Origin: Gordionus sp. m RMFG-2023
Lineage: Eukaryota; Nematomorpha; Gordioida; Chordodea; Parachordodidae
Reading direction: 5' to 3'
Assembly: GCF_954871325.1 (NCBI RefSeq)
Contig: NC_088779.1
Location: 15,812,846 to 15,876,845 of the forward strand
Length of the DNA: 64,000 bases
This document shows positions 10,561 to 21,511 of the stretch, piece after piece. Each line of letters opens with the position of its first letter. The first letter of the stretch is position 1. The notes beneath the pieces were generated by a model. That model searched no databases, had not been told where the DNA came from, and worked only from the letters and a program-made list of their open reading frames with translations. Made by a program: the position numbers and the translations under genes.

Positions 10561-13500
10561 AAAATTTTCCTATTTTATAAGGTGTTATTCAGAAATTTAT
10601 ATTTATTTTGATAAGGGATTATTCTAAAATTTTCCATAATTTTTATAAAACATGATAATGAACTATATATTTAGTAATTTTAATTTATAGCACTATCAAA
10701 AATCTTTTAAACCATAACAGCATTATTTTTTTTGTTATTTATGCCAAATTAATAATGGATTAATATTTCTTCCATTCACAATGGCTTCCTTTATTTCCTT
10801 ATGTCCAACAATTTCTTGAATCCAACAATTATAATTTTTTTGCAATTGATTTAATTTAAATAAGGCATATCTGTGGGTTTGCCCATTCCTTTAAGTTTAA
10901 ATAAAGTCAGATGCGAAATGACATAATTCACTTATCGAAATTAGAGACCTTTACGGGTCTTGATTTATTCAGCCCAGCCCAGGTCAGCAGTAAAAATAAT
11001 TTTCCAGGCCCAAACCATATTTAATAAAAAATTCAAACCCAAGCCATAAGTTTCAAATTCCTAAGCCCATATTTAAAAATTTAATTTAATGTTTTTAAAT
11101 GAAAATAAACAATATTTTAGTGTTAGGCAATCACTTTATTTGCAACACTAAAATATATTATTATTAGAAGAAAAAAAATGCAATATATTTTTAAGTTAGT
11201 CACAATTTAATAAGATAAATTTAAATGAAAAATTTTTAGGCTTTTTAAAAAACCTAGGCTTGGCCCTGGCACCTTAGAAAATATATTAATCCTGGTATCC
11301 CATGGGCCAAGCCACCCCATGAAGATGTATGATTGAAATGTTAAACCATTTTAAATCATCAAAATATCTTGTCATTTGAATTTTTTTGTCAAAAATAATT
11401 TTTTTTGATAGATTGATTATTAAAATTAATCTATTTACATCAAAAAGTCTTAATTTTAACTCATAAAATAAATCATAGCTAGTATTAGATTATTAGCTAG
11501 TATTAGATTATTCTATCTCACTATTTATTCTTATTGAAGTTTTATTATTTCATATACAAAAAATAAATCCATCCACCCTGATTCTTTAAAAAGCTTTCAA
11601 GTATTATGTTAATTGAATAAAGAGTTATTTTAACTGATTGCTTGGTTTTATATAAAGATCCTAATATTACTGGTCCAAAAAACAAAAAATTAACCACAAT
11701 TATTATTTCACCAATAAAATATTATATTTAAATTTTTATAAATAAAATTTTAGTATGTTGTTTTGTTTACAATAGTAATTATTATTATTCTATTATATTT
11801 TTGGATAGGAGAAGTTTGGAGAATAGAATATTATTTCCTAAAATAATAAAAATAAATGTTGGTATTAATTCTATCTTCAGTTTTAGAATAATAATAAAAA
11901 TGATTTTCTAAAAACAGAGGGACTATTAAATATACAAATCCATAAATTTAAAAATAAATGAGAAAGCATTTCTAATATTTAAAATACAGAGAATAGTGGA
12001 GATAGAAAAATATAATTCTCAGACACAGAAAGAATAAAATAAAATTTTATTAAAAATAAAAGCAATTGTTGAAACAAATGTTAAAAATGAACAAAAAAAT
12101 TTAAATAGTTCCAATGAAAGATAATTTATTAAATGTATAAAACATAGCATTTTATATTCTGCTCTTTAGTCAGAACCTCTTAATAATGTCCCCAAGTAGT
12201 CAAAAATATATTGGTAGTTGAATGTGCAAAATCTGCTATTCACTAAAAATGGGTCTGATTTCTCTTATATTCCATGTAGTTAACTGCTATTAAAGCATTC
12301 CACTATTTTTTCCCATATGCCAAAATTGAAGGAATCTTTTCTTTAATCAATAATCAAATGAGGAATATAAATTTTTAGGGAAAAACTAAATATATTATGA
12401 AAAATATGAAATGAAAATAATATTATTTGTGAGTTAACTGGATTTATTCACTATTTTTTAACAAATATTTTACATCCAGACTCTATAGTTTTCCCCATGC
12501 TTTTAAGACCTTCATAAATACATATTTAAACAAAAACCTCCTATTATAGATTTGAATCAGATATGAGGCCAACCTGATTGTGTCTCAATAACTCTGTGAT
12601 GGTATCCACCCCATTGCAATTGACTATTTAGAAGATTATATCTTAACTTATTAGATATACATATTAATTAGGATTCGCTGTTAAGGGAAAAGTCAAAATA
12701 GCATGTCATTCATATTATATTCAGAATCTTATTCCTAATATGGATATTGTCAAATATTTTGAAAATAAAGAATTGGGAAAATTATATTTAGAAAATTATT
12801 AGCAATATAGAATTATATATTTGGTTTATGATTTATTTAATTTAATGTTGAGAATTTACATTTTTGTAATAACAGTGCCGTGACGACGCAAAGAAATTTG
12901 GGAAAATTGTGGCGCAATATAAATGTAATTATATACGATCATAGAATATTAGTAATTGAATAAAAAAAATTAAAACAAAGGTAAAACAAAATTATATTTG
13001 TATTTAAAAAATCATAAATAAGAAAGTAGAGAAAAATTGGAATAGATAGAAGGGAAAAAGAGAAGAGAGGATAAAAGCGAAATTTAAATGCAATATGTTT
13101 TAAAAAAGATTTGATACATTTTAATTTAAATAAAAATTTAATAGAATTAAATTTTATGAAATAAAAATTAGATATTTAGTAATTGATTTTATATTATAAA
13201 TTTTTATGAATAGAAATAATAGAAAATGAAAACTTTTATATTGATTAAAATGGTTAAGATGTTTTAATATTTAGAAATTAAATTAGATATACAAGTGATT
13301 TATATATAGTTGAAAGAATTATGAAAGTAAAGTTAATGTTGAATTTAAAAGAAAACTTGATTCCAATTAAAAAGAAAGAGAGGTGTGAGTATATTTTAAA
13401 AAAATCCATAAGTTATTTAAAATTAATGGTTAAATATATAACAAATAAAAGATAAGATAGAAAGCAGAGTATGGGTTTATAAGGTTTTCAATTGTCTTAA

Positions 13501-13700
13501 TTGATTGAATTAAAAATAAATGATAACCTGGGTTTAAAGGAATTTTTTTTATGATGTTTAAATTTTTTTTGATTGGATATGGTATATATATTGGTGTATT
13601 TTGTAATGATTTTTGTACCATTGGATTGGTATGGGTAAAATATTTAGATTTTAGTTTTTAAACCCATTGTTTTGACAGTAGGTTTTATTTTGTTAACCTT
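10561..13700. other. AT-rich region with minor repeats
   Basis: About 3.1 kb without a recognisable gene. A segment at about 10950-11290 carries repeated 'gcccagcccagg / cccaagcc' blocks and ends aacctaggcttggccctggc, resembling the Helitron-internal AAGCCCAG motif repeats. At 11478-11515 the 18-bp unit agctagtattagattatt occurs twice in tandem. Minus-strand translations around 12150-12660 are broken and matched no family I know. Confidence 0.4.
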
Positions 13701-13910
13701 ACTTTAAGACTCATTTTTTTTTCTCTTTAGCTTTCACCTTTTCTGATGGTAAGCTCCTTCAACATCTCTCTCCACTTTATGTTATTCATACAATCTCAAA
13801 ATAGATAAAAGAGATTGTATGAATAACATAAAGTGGAGAGAGATGTTGAAGGAGCTTACCACCAGAAAAGGTGAAAGCTAAAGAGAAAAAAAAAAACTTT
13901 AAGACTCATT
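13701..13910. mobile_element. Two-tailed inverted dimer of an RTE LINE 3' end with target-site duplication
   Basis: Two 3' tails of the RTE LINE found at 16768-22871 stand head to head: arm 1 at about 13716-13797 (minus orientation) and arm 2 at 13811-13895 (plus), separated by aaaatagataaaa. Both arms encode the same C-terminal residues (IKWREMLKELTTRKGES) and end in A tracts at the outer edges. ACTTTAAGACTCATT occurs at 13701-13715 and again at 13896-13910, a 15-bp TSD flanking the whole palindrome. So the inverted pair appears to have been inserted as one unit by target-primed reverse transcription. Confidence 0.85.
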
Positions 13911-15099
13911 GAATGGCGTTATACGTATTCCCTAATAGGAAAATGAGACCTCAAGATATTCAAAACAGAAAAATTGCTTAATATTTAAATAAATAAATAT
14001 ACTATAAAAAAAAAGGAATGTAATAGTATTAATATTTTTATAAAAAAATGGTGGAATGAAAGTTGTGGATATGAAACATTTTGCTAATGTTTTTTTTAAA
14101 TAAAGGAGGAAAAGAAAATTATAGATATGAAATATGTAAATAATGTTTAAAAAAAGAAAATGATAAATGAAATAATAGAGAGAAATTAGGTGATGAAGTA
14201 AAAATATTAAATGAAATAAAAGAGAGAAATTAAGTGATGAAGTAAAAATATGTATTTCCAAAGATGGATTGATAATCAGGAGTGCGTCATAAATAGTTCA
14301 AGTTCTTAAATAGAAAAATTATGTGTTATGGTAAATTGATAAAAATATTTTTGATTTTTTATATATAAATGTGGATTTATATATATGTAAAGGATAATAA
14401 TGGAGGGAGCCATTATATAATATTAGAATATTTTTATGTTTAAAATGTTGATTAAAGGTTTATATATACATGCATAATATATATATTCTTGATTTTATGA
14501 ATATAAATGTGAATTTATAATAATGGAGAGAGCCATTAAATAATATTAGAATATTTATCTCTGTTAAATTTTAAAAGTTATGAAGAAAATTGGTTATTTG
14601 AGATCCAGGGAAAGGGGGAAAGTAGTGTAGTTCAACATATAACAATTTTGTTAAAGGGATCAGAAATTTTGTGTTTTTGATAAGGGAGAAGTGTATATGG
14701 AATAATGTTAAAAGGAAAAAATAAAGAATACATTTTGAATGTAATTTTAAAAAAAATTTGACTGACTTACTCTGTGTAATATTCTGTGTAATCAACTCAA
14801 TTAAATACAATGATGATGGATAAAGGATACCAAGCTTAATGATCATGACTGACCAATGCAATATATAAATAAAGCTAGGACTCATTAACCATTAAGATTT
14901 AATGATAATCAACAGTGCAATGACAACTATTTTGTATGGTCAAGAAAAAATATTCAACTTTCTGGAACATAAAAATAAAATTTAATGAAAATAAATAATA
15001 ATAACTTTTATATTTTTTTGACGATTTATTAGAATTATATAGATGTTTACTTTATTATATATATATATGCATAAATTGTATTTCTTTACTCAGTTTGAT
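13911..15099. repeat. AT-rich spacer with local direct duplications
   Basis: No gene. A roughly 45-bp unit (gaaataatagagagaaattaggtgatgaagtaaaaata) is tandemly duplicated at about 14167-14250. A second pair of direct repeats (atataaatgtg.attta...ggag.gagccatta.ataatattagaatattt) lies at about 14355-14437 and 14499-14553. The Phe/Leu-rich minus-strand openings here follow from base composition. Confidence 0.5.
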
Positions 15100-15247
15100 T
15101 GTCAAGAAAGGGGGGCGTGTTGTATCTGTTGATATGAAATGACATTTATAGACGTTCTTCAATGATTATCGAATAAGAGATATATAACAATTATTTTTTC
15201 TTTGTTATAAATCATATGATTGATAACTTTTTTTCGTCTGCGGGAAA

Positions 15248-15385
15248 ATGGCTGATGTTAAATCGCACCTCCAAGAAATAATGATATCTATCAATTCTAC
15301 AAATACTTCTATCACTCACAATTTCATTTTCAAGCACACTATATTCCTTAAATATTTACTTTGCGACTACATACATTTTTTATAA
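15248..15385 (+). CDS. Short ORF, possible ORF1 start of a LINE
   Basis: ATG in a good context (gaaaATGG) opens a 45-codon frame: MADVKSHLQEIMISINSTN followed by TSITHNFIFKHTIFLKYL. The first 26 residues look like a genuine amphipathic N-terminus; the rest is less convincing. No zinc knuckle or RRM is seen. Its position upstream of an endonuclease start suggests a LINE ORF1, but it could equally be an unrelated first exon. Confidence 0.25.
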   Translation: MADVKSHLQEIMISINSTNTSITHNFIFKHTIFLKYLLCDYIHFL

Positions 15386-15983
15386 CATGAAAAGCCTGAC
15401 TTCTACTCTTCTGAATCAAAACTCTAGTAAATTCTTTCAAATGCATGGAAGATGTTTGGGAAAGTAATGAGACTCTTTTTTAATTGCTGAGGATTATACA
15501 TAACACATAATATATCTCTGTCAAGTTATTACTTTTATTCATTAATTTTTTATTTTTTCTAGATTCAAAGAAATAAATTCTCTTCTTTATTTACTAATTT
15601 ATCTCAATCAATTCATCATAACTTAATTCTTTCTTATCTTCTCCAATTCTTTACCTAAGTTACTATAAAGTTTAGCAAGTACCATTATAAATCAATTATT
15701 TATTTCCTTTAACAATTTATTTTTTCTATATATTAATCTTATTAACTTAATTTAAACAAAATAATATAAATCAACATTTAATATAATTACAACTTCTTTC
15801 TTAAACAAAATTTAACTTTAATCCTCTCTTAAAACTCAATTTCATGGATATTTTCTTATTCATCATTTCTCTTGTCTGCTTTTTGCTTTTTCAATTTTCC
15901 AAGTATCGTCTGCTTGTTTTTTCCCCATTTTTTTCTATTTCAAAATTCAAATTTATCTTACAATTTACTTTAAAATTTATATT

Positions 15984-16130
15984 ATGTCAATTTTCAAAAA
16001 TCTAACAATCTACTCCTACAAAATTCCTGGCCTACTTTCAAAAACAACTATACTTAGGAAACTCCTTGATCAATATGATATTAACATTATTTTAACACAA
16101 GAATCTCTTATTACCAATAATATTTAAAAA
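15984..16130 (+). pseudogene. LINE ORF2 N-terminus: start of the EEP endonuclease domain
   Basis: The 48-codon frame MSIFKNLTIYSYKIPGLLSK followed by LRKLLDQYDINIILTQESL matches the first strands of LINE apurinic-like endonucleases (consensus 'I.SyNi.GL.sK...l..ll...diDii.lQEt'). It includes the catalytic Glu of the 'QE' motif, and the usual Asn of 'YN' is replaced by Lys. In the intact enzyme this domain nicks target DNA to prime reverse transcription. Only this first ~20% of the domain remains. Confidence 0.6.
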
Positions 16131-16255
16131 AAAAGAGAAAACAAAACAAAAAAAATAAATAAATAAATTACAAAAACTAATTCTTCTTCCTCTTTACTCC
16201 TTAATCATCCCCCCCCCCTTTTTTTCTAATACATATTCCTATCTTATCTTTTTTA

Positions 16256-16767
16256 ATAAATAAACATTATTTAAACTATTATAACAATTGTCTAAATTTT
16301 TTTTAAACATGTTATCAATACTTATTTTAACCTATTTTCGTCAAAAAAGTTAAAAAATAACCATTATGACAATTGTCACTTTTCTATGGTACATTTTCAC
16401 TAAATTTTTATTTAAACATGTTATCAATATTTATTTTAACCTATTTTCGTCAAAAAAATTCAAAAAACTTTAAAAATAACGATTATGACAATTTTCACAT
16501 ATCTAGGGTACATCTTCACTAGATTTAATATAAACATGTTATCAATACTTATTTTAACCTATTTTCGTTAAAAAAATTCAAAAAACTTTAAAAATAACGA
16601 TTATGACAATTGTCACTTTTCTATGGCACATCTTCTATAAATTTTTATTTAAACATGTTATCATTACTTATTTTATCCTATTTTCGTCAAAAAACTTTAA
16701 AAATAATAATTATGACATTTGTCACTTATCTAGGTACATCCTCACTGAAGATTTATTTAAATATGTT
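16256..16767. repeat. Satellite array of ~118-bp monomers, left segment
   Basis: About four to five tandem monomers, each containing aacatgttatcaatactta, a ttttcgtcaaaaaa block, aaaaactttaaaaataacg and the 12-bp palindrome TGACAATTGTCA, with starts near 16306, 16413, 16532 and 16651. The array continues beyond the LINE at 22872. Small openings on either strand are satellite-coded and not genes. Confidence 0.93.
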
Positions 16768-16770
16768 TTT

Positions 16771-17300
16771 TTTTCTCTTTAGCTTTCACCTTTTCTGGTG
16801 GTAAGTTCCTTCAACATCTCTCTCCCCTTTATGTTATTCATACCTCTTTTATCTAATTTATACTTCTTTATATTAGCTCTAACTTTATGGCCCCATTGAA
16901 ATTTTGGCCTTCCTCTTTTACGTTTGCCCATCACTTCCAAACTCTCAACCTTATTTCCTTAGTTCATAAACTTCTCATTGTGTGCTCATACCACCTAAGT
17001 CTGTTTACCATTAACTTAGTCTTAATGGGCACTACCTTAAAACTACTTAGTATTCTTGTACTGCGCACTTTATTCTTTCTTGTTACCCCAGCAATCAGCC
17101 TCAGCATTCTCATCTACATAGTTTGTAGACTTCTCTCGTCTGATTCTATGGTTGGCCATGTTTCCCAACTAAATAGAATAGTTGGTTGTACTATGGAACT
17201 AATAGCACTCCAGATAAAGATCTCCACTTTAACCACCCTTGATTATCTTACTCTTTATCTCTTTTTCTATTGTGACATTTATTTGTATAGTGGAACCTAA
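16771..17300 (-). pseudogene. RTE LINE C-terminal region and 3' tail
   Basis: Minus-strand sequence downstream of the reverse transcriptase: the thumb/C-terminal part ending with a K-W-R-E-M motif, typical of RTE ('DW..MV'), then a short tail and poly(A). The last ~85 bp (ctctttagctttcacc…atgttattcat on the plus strand) are the segment present twice at 13716-13895, which defines the 3' end of this LINE family. Confidence 0.75.
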
Positions 17301-17666
17301 ATATTTTCAGCTTTCAATTGCCGATATCTGCCATTCATTTATATCAATACTCTCTGTTTCATCTCCTCCTATCACCATATACTCCGTCTTTTCTCTATTT
17401 ACTTTTAATTCGTGCTTTTCTAGTATATTTATCCAACTCACTAATCTTTCTTTCATTTCATCCTTAGATTCGGCAAGTATCACAATATCATTTGTAAATA
17501 TCATATTCCACGGGACTGTTTGAGGTATAGACTGTGCTAATACATCTAGTACTCTAATGAAGAGAAGTGGACTGAGAGCCGACCATTGATGAACTCCTTC
17601 GGCTATTGTGAAGCCTGCTGAAGTACCTGTTGTGCTACGGACCATTGTTAAATGGCCGATATACAT
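17300..17666 (-). pseudogene. RTE reverse transcriptase, palm/catalytic part
   Basis: The minus-strand frame includes GVHQWSALSPLLFIRVLDVL (RTE consensus GVHQGSALSPyLF..vmDel), then IPQTVPWNMIFTNDIVILAE, where the catalytic FADD box reads FTND, then LEKHELKVNREKTEYMVIGG (consensus 'R.KTEYM'). The change of the first catalytic Asp to Asn would inactivate the enzyme. It is the downstream part of the LINE, separated from the upstream RT by the hAT at 17672-20157. Confidence 0.85.
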
Positions 17667-18379
17667 ATCCTCAGAGTTGGGTAGGTCCTCCAGAAAAAGA
17701 ATCTAGATACAGATACAGATTCTTTATAAAAAAATGAATCTTAGATACAGATACTAGTATCTTTTTCAAAATATCAAAAAGATACAAGATAAAAGATACT
17801 TGTATCTTTTACTAAATTAGAGTATTTTAAATACAAGATCCTTTTAAATTATAAATACCAATTAAATTAGATGAGTTTATAAAATACAGTTTTTATTATT
17901 TATTTGTGAAGAACATAGCAAACACATATAAAAATTATTTGCAATAATTAATAAAATATTTATTAATAAATTAATTATAATAACCAGGGATTTTAATATT
18001 ACTTTTTACCTATTAATAGCTTAAACAGGTGAAAATTTGCAAATAAGAAAAAAAATAAAATCAAATGATCAATTATAATTGCAGGTTATTTTCTGTGTTG
18101 TTTTAAATATAGCTTATATTCGGAGTATATGGCTAAATGGCATCTCTAAAAAAATTATACTAGTTTTATTTTATTCATTATCTTTAATAAGTATTTATCA
18201 TTACTTATTTGTGATTTTTATGTATTATTTAAATTAGTTTATTTTCTAATATGACTTATTAATTTTTGCGTTTTAATATCATATATATAAATATCATGTA
18301 AATATCTTTTCAAATTTTTTTTATATATTTCTTGCAAAATCATTAATTATATATAAAAAATATCATAATAATGTACAAC

Positions 18380-18622
18380 TTTATATTATAAATATTAAAT
18401 ACATAATTATTATTAAAAAAATATACATAAAAATGGATTTCGATTTTATTTATAAAAATAAATGATTTTATATATAATTTTTTTAAAAATTTTATAACAT
18501 TTTATTTTCGTTATAGAAGCCATTTTATATCGGATCAAATTTTATAATATTGGCGGATAACCGATATTTTAAAATGGGTGAAACCGGCCCGATCCGATCC
18601 GATAAAAAATCACCGCATCCTA
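18380..18622 (-). mobile_element. 5' end of a GATCCGAT-family hAT, inverted fragment
   Basis: Read on the minus strand from 18622: TAGGATGCGG, then a GATCGGATCGG block, then cacccattttaaaatatcgg, then a tail of A/T sequence with tcgaaatccatttttat. The same order occurs on the plus strand at 36785-36965 in the copy that also keeps the transposase C-terminus. Here the 5' end points away from the 3' end (18860-19403), so the copy has been rearranged or two partial copies lie side by side. Confidence 0.6.
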
Positions 18623-18859
18623 ATATATTTTATATATAATTATTTTAGCAAGTTCTTATTAGATAAAATATTTAAGCTACAATTGATATATAAAAATATT
18701 AGATAATTTTAAAAGGCTCTTAATAAAATAATTATAATAAGGTAGAATTTAACTTTATTAGTTACTTTTATTTATTTATAATATAAGTAAAATTACATTA
18801 CAGTATTTATTTACAAAATTTAATCAATTTAAAATGCATTAAAGAAAATTATTATATTT

Positions 18860-19403
18860 AATAATTAATTAATAAATATTCTGCCATATTGTTATTTTTT
18901 TTGCGCATTTGTTTATAAAGGTGTGCGAGATTCTCTTCAGAATCTGTTTTTAGTGAAGCTGGTGATATTGACAGTTATTATCGCCGCAAGCTGACCTCTG
19001 ATAAATTGGAAATATTGGTATTTTTAAAAAGAAATCTTCGTTAAATTAATGTTAAATATTTATTTCGAATTTCATAATATAATTGTTTATTACTTATTAT
19101 GTATATAGATTAATGTTATTATTATATAAAAGTGATTTAATAATAAAAATATTTTATACTTTTAGAATTGCAATTGAATTGAATATAAACTATAACTCAT
19201 CATTATAATATATTTGAGTGACATAAGTTATGGTATAGTTAAATTATAGATGTTATACTAATAAAGTATATTAAAAATTAAAAGCATTGGTATCTTTAGA
19301 GAATACAAAATTAGATATGATATCGGATCGGTAATCGGCCGATATCAATTTAGTATCGGGAATATCGGATCGGCCTCCAAAAAGTGGTATCGACACACCC
19401 CTA
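18860..19403 (+). mobile_element. 3' half of a GATCCGAT-family hAT
   Basis: Starts with the hAT transposase C-terminus (18925-19044), continues through A/T-rich 3' sequence and ends in a block of TATCGGATCGG motifs and cgacacacccc, whose complement TAGGGGTGTG matches the TAGGATGCGG terminus at 18622. The homologous sequence occurs at 36990-37372, including gaat.aaaattagatatgatat near the end. Confidence 0.65.
18925..19044 (+). pseudogene. hAT transposase C-terminal dimerisation segment
   Basis: The frame reads SSESVFSEAGDIDSYYRRKL then TSDKLEILVFLKRNLR and a stop. This is the classic end of hAT transposases (consensus 'SERvFS.aG.i....R..L....vE.LvfLk.Nlr'), which mediates multimerisation. 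The rest of the transposase is not visible next to it. A second copy with a short internal deletion lies at 37024-37145. Confidence 0.75.
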
Positions 19404-19512
19404 AAAAATATATATCCAAAATGATTTTAATTTGTAATCAACCCTCTTCTATAAAAATTTTAATAACAATTATTTAAGAGGGACTTAAGTATAGGTATTA
19501 TTATGTTGATAA

Positions 19513-19743
19513 TTATAAAATAAAAATATAATATACTTTAATATGTTTAACAAAGTTTGTAAAGGAGTTTGTTGAACCTTTAATAACTTTTTTACTTGTG
19601 CAATATTGACATTCAGCTTGTACCTTGTTCTTTTTCACATGAATTACTTTATAAAATTTTCCATCTAGAATTTTAAGATTCGGATTTGATTCAGGAGAAC
19701 CCATCTCCATAATTTCATCTTCACTACTATGATTGTTAAACAT
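19513..19743 (-). CDS. BED zinc finger exon of a hAT transposase
   Basis: The minus-strand ATG at 19743 opens MFNNHSSEDEIMEMGSPESN, an acidic leader, followed by KVQAECQYCTSKKVIKGS with C-x2-C and SFTNFVKHIK with the His pair: a complete-looking BED finger of about 45 residues. GTATAT follows immediately after the last Lys codon and is a likely splice donor, at the same codon position as in the BED exon of 3061-4190. BED fingers of this type bind the ends of hAT elements. The catalytic exon is missing or lies in the decayed interior. The first exon looks intact. Confidence 0.65.
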   Translation of the reverse strand: MFNNHSSEDEIMEMGSPESNPNLKILDGKFYKVIHVKKNKVQAECQYCTSKKVIKGSTNSFTNFVKHIKVYYIFIL

Positions 19744-20165
19744 TTTACAAATTAAAAAATATTACATATAAAATATATCCTTCTCTTATTTAGTTTTGGT
19801 GTTGCTATTTTTAATCTATCTATCTTTGTGACCTATAACATTTCCAACTAATTTTGGTTATCAATATATTTAAAATATAGCGGGAAAAAATAAAGAAAAT
19901 AATACAAGATTTCACGAAGAAAATAAAGTTACATTGTGTGATATGTAAATGTTTTAAACAAGAATATTAAAAAGAATCTGTATCTGTATCTTTTTAAAGA
20001 AAATGAAAAAGATACAAGATTCTTTTCAAAATAAAGGATCTTAGATACAGGTACTAGTATCTTATTAAAAATGTCAATAAGATGCTGAGTACAAGATACA
20101 AAAGGATCTTGTATCTTGTATCTTAGATACAAGTATTCGCGGTACTGCCAAACTCTGGATATCCT

Positions 20166-20266
20166 GTATTATTCTTATATATTTTTCGGGAACCTTTTTG
20201 TGGCGTAGCGCCCACCAGATAAGTTTTCTTGGGATTCTATCGAAGGCCTTTTCTAGATCGAGAAAG
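20166..20266 (-). pseudogene. RTE reverse transcriptase, motif A segment
   Basis: The minus strand encodes [22 protein letters not shown] motif A with the catalytic Asp (FLDLEKAFD), then [17 protein letters not shown]. It sits between the two hAT insertions and joins logically to the RT segments on either side of the LINE. Confidence 0.85.
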
Positions 20267-20274
20267 ACCATGTG

Positions 20275-20822
20275 CAGCGTCTACATGACAGGATTTTCAC
20301 TGGAAGCAAACCCCCTTCAAAAACCTTTGCCTACCCCCTGTCTTTATAATTATTTTCACCTATTTATTTATTGATACTCTTTTCAAAGAATTTATAAAGG
20401 ATAACTTAAATTAATCTATCTCTACTACCAACTAACGATATTTTGTGAATATAAAGAATTTATTTTTTAGATAATAAATTTAATTAAAACCTCTATTATT
20501 TACAATGAATTAATTATTATGGCATTATCAGCTTGCTAAAATATCTAAACCTTTTAAATTATATTTAAAAGGATAGTTTATTTGGAAAACAATGTGTATG
20601 ATTGTTGGCAATGTATAGATTTGGTCGATGAATTGTATTATAATAATACTATAATAAAAGTATTAATTTTTACAGCAATAAATTTTGTCCTATTTCATCT
20701 CAAAATTTAATAGATAACCCCCCCAAAAAATTTATCCTACCCCCATTAAAGCAGCTTATCCCCTACCCCCTCAAAAAATAGGATGCAAACTGTTCCTACC
20801 CCTCCCGCTCATGTAGACGCTG
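20275..20822. mobile_element. hAT MITE, CAGCGTCTACATG family, nested in the RTE LINE
   Basis: 548 bp with termini CAGCGTCTACATG and CATGTAGACGCTG, flanked by ACCATGTG (20267-20274) and ACCATATG (20823-20830), 7/8 identical, as expected for hAT. Non-coding; its subterminal regions are unusually rich in C tracts on the plus strand (ccccccaaaaaa, acccccattaaag). A second copy in opposite orientation lies in the Gypsy fossil at 46224-46786. Confidence 0.9.
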
Positions 20823-20830
20823 ACCATATG

Positions 20831-21250
20831 TAGCTTTTTGTTCTTTTCCCTGTATTTTTCACTCATTTGCCTAATTGCGTGGATAGCATCAGTTCTTGAT
20901 CTTCCAGGCATAAAGCCAAACTGAGTCTCTCCTATTTCGATTATGTCTCTTAATCTTTTTTCTAATATTTTTTCGTATATTTTTAGACAGTGTGACTTTA
21001 GTTTTATGCCCCTGTAATTTTGACAATTGTGTGGATCCCCTTTATTTTTGAAGATAGGAACTAGAGAGCTCTGCCTCCATTTTTGGGGAACCTCTTCATT
21101 TCCAAGTATTTTATTGTAGAGATTTGTGAGGAGATGTATTCCATCATCTCCCAGTGCTTTAAGGCTTTCTATTGGAATATCGTCTGGACCCCTAGCTTTG
21201 TTGTTTTTCATATGCTTGAGGCATGTTATTTCTTGTTCTGTTATAGGTTA
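20831..21250 (-). pseudogene. RTE reverse transcriptase, N-terminal fingers
   Basis: The minus-strand frame has MKNNKARGPDDIPIESLKAL, then VPQKWRQSSLVPIFKNKGDP, YRGIKLKSHCLKIYEKIL and QFGFMPGRSRTDAIHAIRQM. These are the ordered RT motifs of RTE elements ('nKA.GPDgIp.E..k', 'YRGI.L.sh..KiyE', 'Q.GFmpGrST.dAI'). GRSR in place of GRST is a small departure. The MITE at 20275-20822 interrupts it just before motif A. Confidence 0.88.
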
Positions 21251-21511
21251 TACAAGGTTTGACATGGGGAGTGTTCGTTAGATTTAGTATGTGGGGATTA
21301 AAGTTGAGAAGCTCCCGAAAATATTCTTTACATATATTTACATCTATTCATATTTCTTTTTCCTTTATTATCAATTCCCCATCTTTATTTTTGATTACTT
21401 TCGGTTTTCTCGCTGTTTGGCTAATCTGTATATTTTATTTTGCCCTTCTTTGGTATGTAGATCTTCTTACATGTCATCGTATGCCATAAATTTGGCCCTA
21501 GCCACTGCCTT

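Larger units (their letters stand above)
15100..16135 (+). mobile_element. 5' part of a non-LTR retrotransposon (LINE), truncated
   Basis: Contains an upstream short ORF (15248-15385) and the start of an endonuclease ORF (15984-16130) on the plus strand. The order fits the 5' half of an ORF1/ORF2 LINE. It stops before any reverse transcriptase and runs into A-rich DNA and the satellite array. The pairing of the two ORFs as one element is an inference. Confidence 0.45.
17672..20157 (-). mobile_element. hAT element, CAGAGTTG family, inserted in the RTE LINE
   Basis: Ends CAGAGTTGG (17672) and CCAAACTCTG (ending 20157) are inverted. The flanks CATATCCT (17664-17671) and GATATCCT (20158-20165) are a 7/8 match to an 8-bp TSD of LINE sequence. 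Both subterminal regions are packed with GATACAAGATAC / TAGATACAG motifs, as in 3061-4190. It carries a BED exon on the minus strand (19513-19743). Pieces of a different hAT family occur inside (about 18380-18622 and 18860-19403), so the element was itself invaded. Confidence 0.88.

Noticed and set aside
12880-13080. gtgccgtgacgacgcaaag region as a possible transposon end
   Set aside because: No inverted partner or TSD could be found.
13932-14885. Phe/Ile/Leu-rich minus-strand frames of 100 codons or more
   Set aside because: Composition-driven in A-rich plus-strand DNA; no domain, no good start and local tandem duplications run through them.
16887-17523. Plus-strand frames over 16887-17300 and 17239-17523
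   Set aside because: They are antisense to the reverse transcriptase of the RTE LINE, whose minus-strand motifs are unmistakable.
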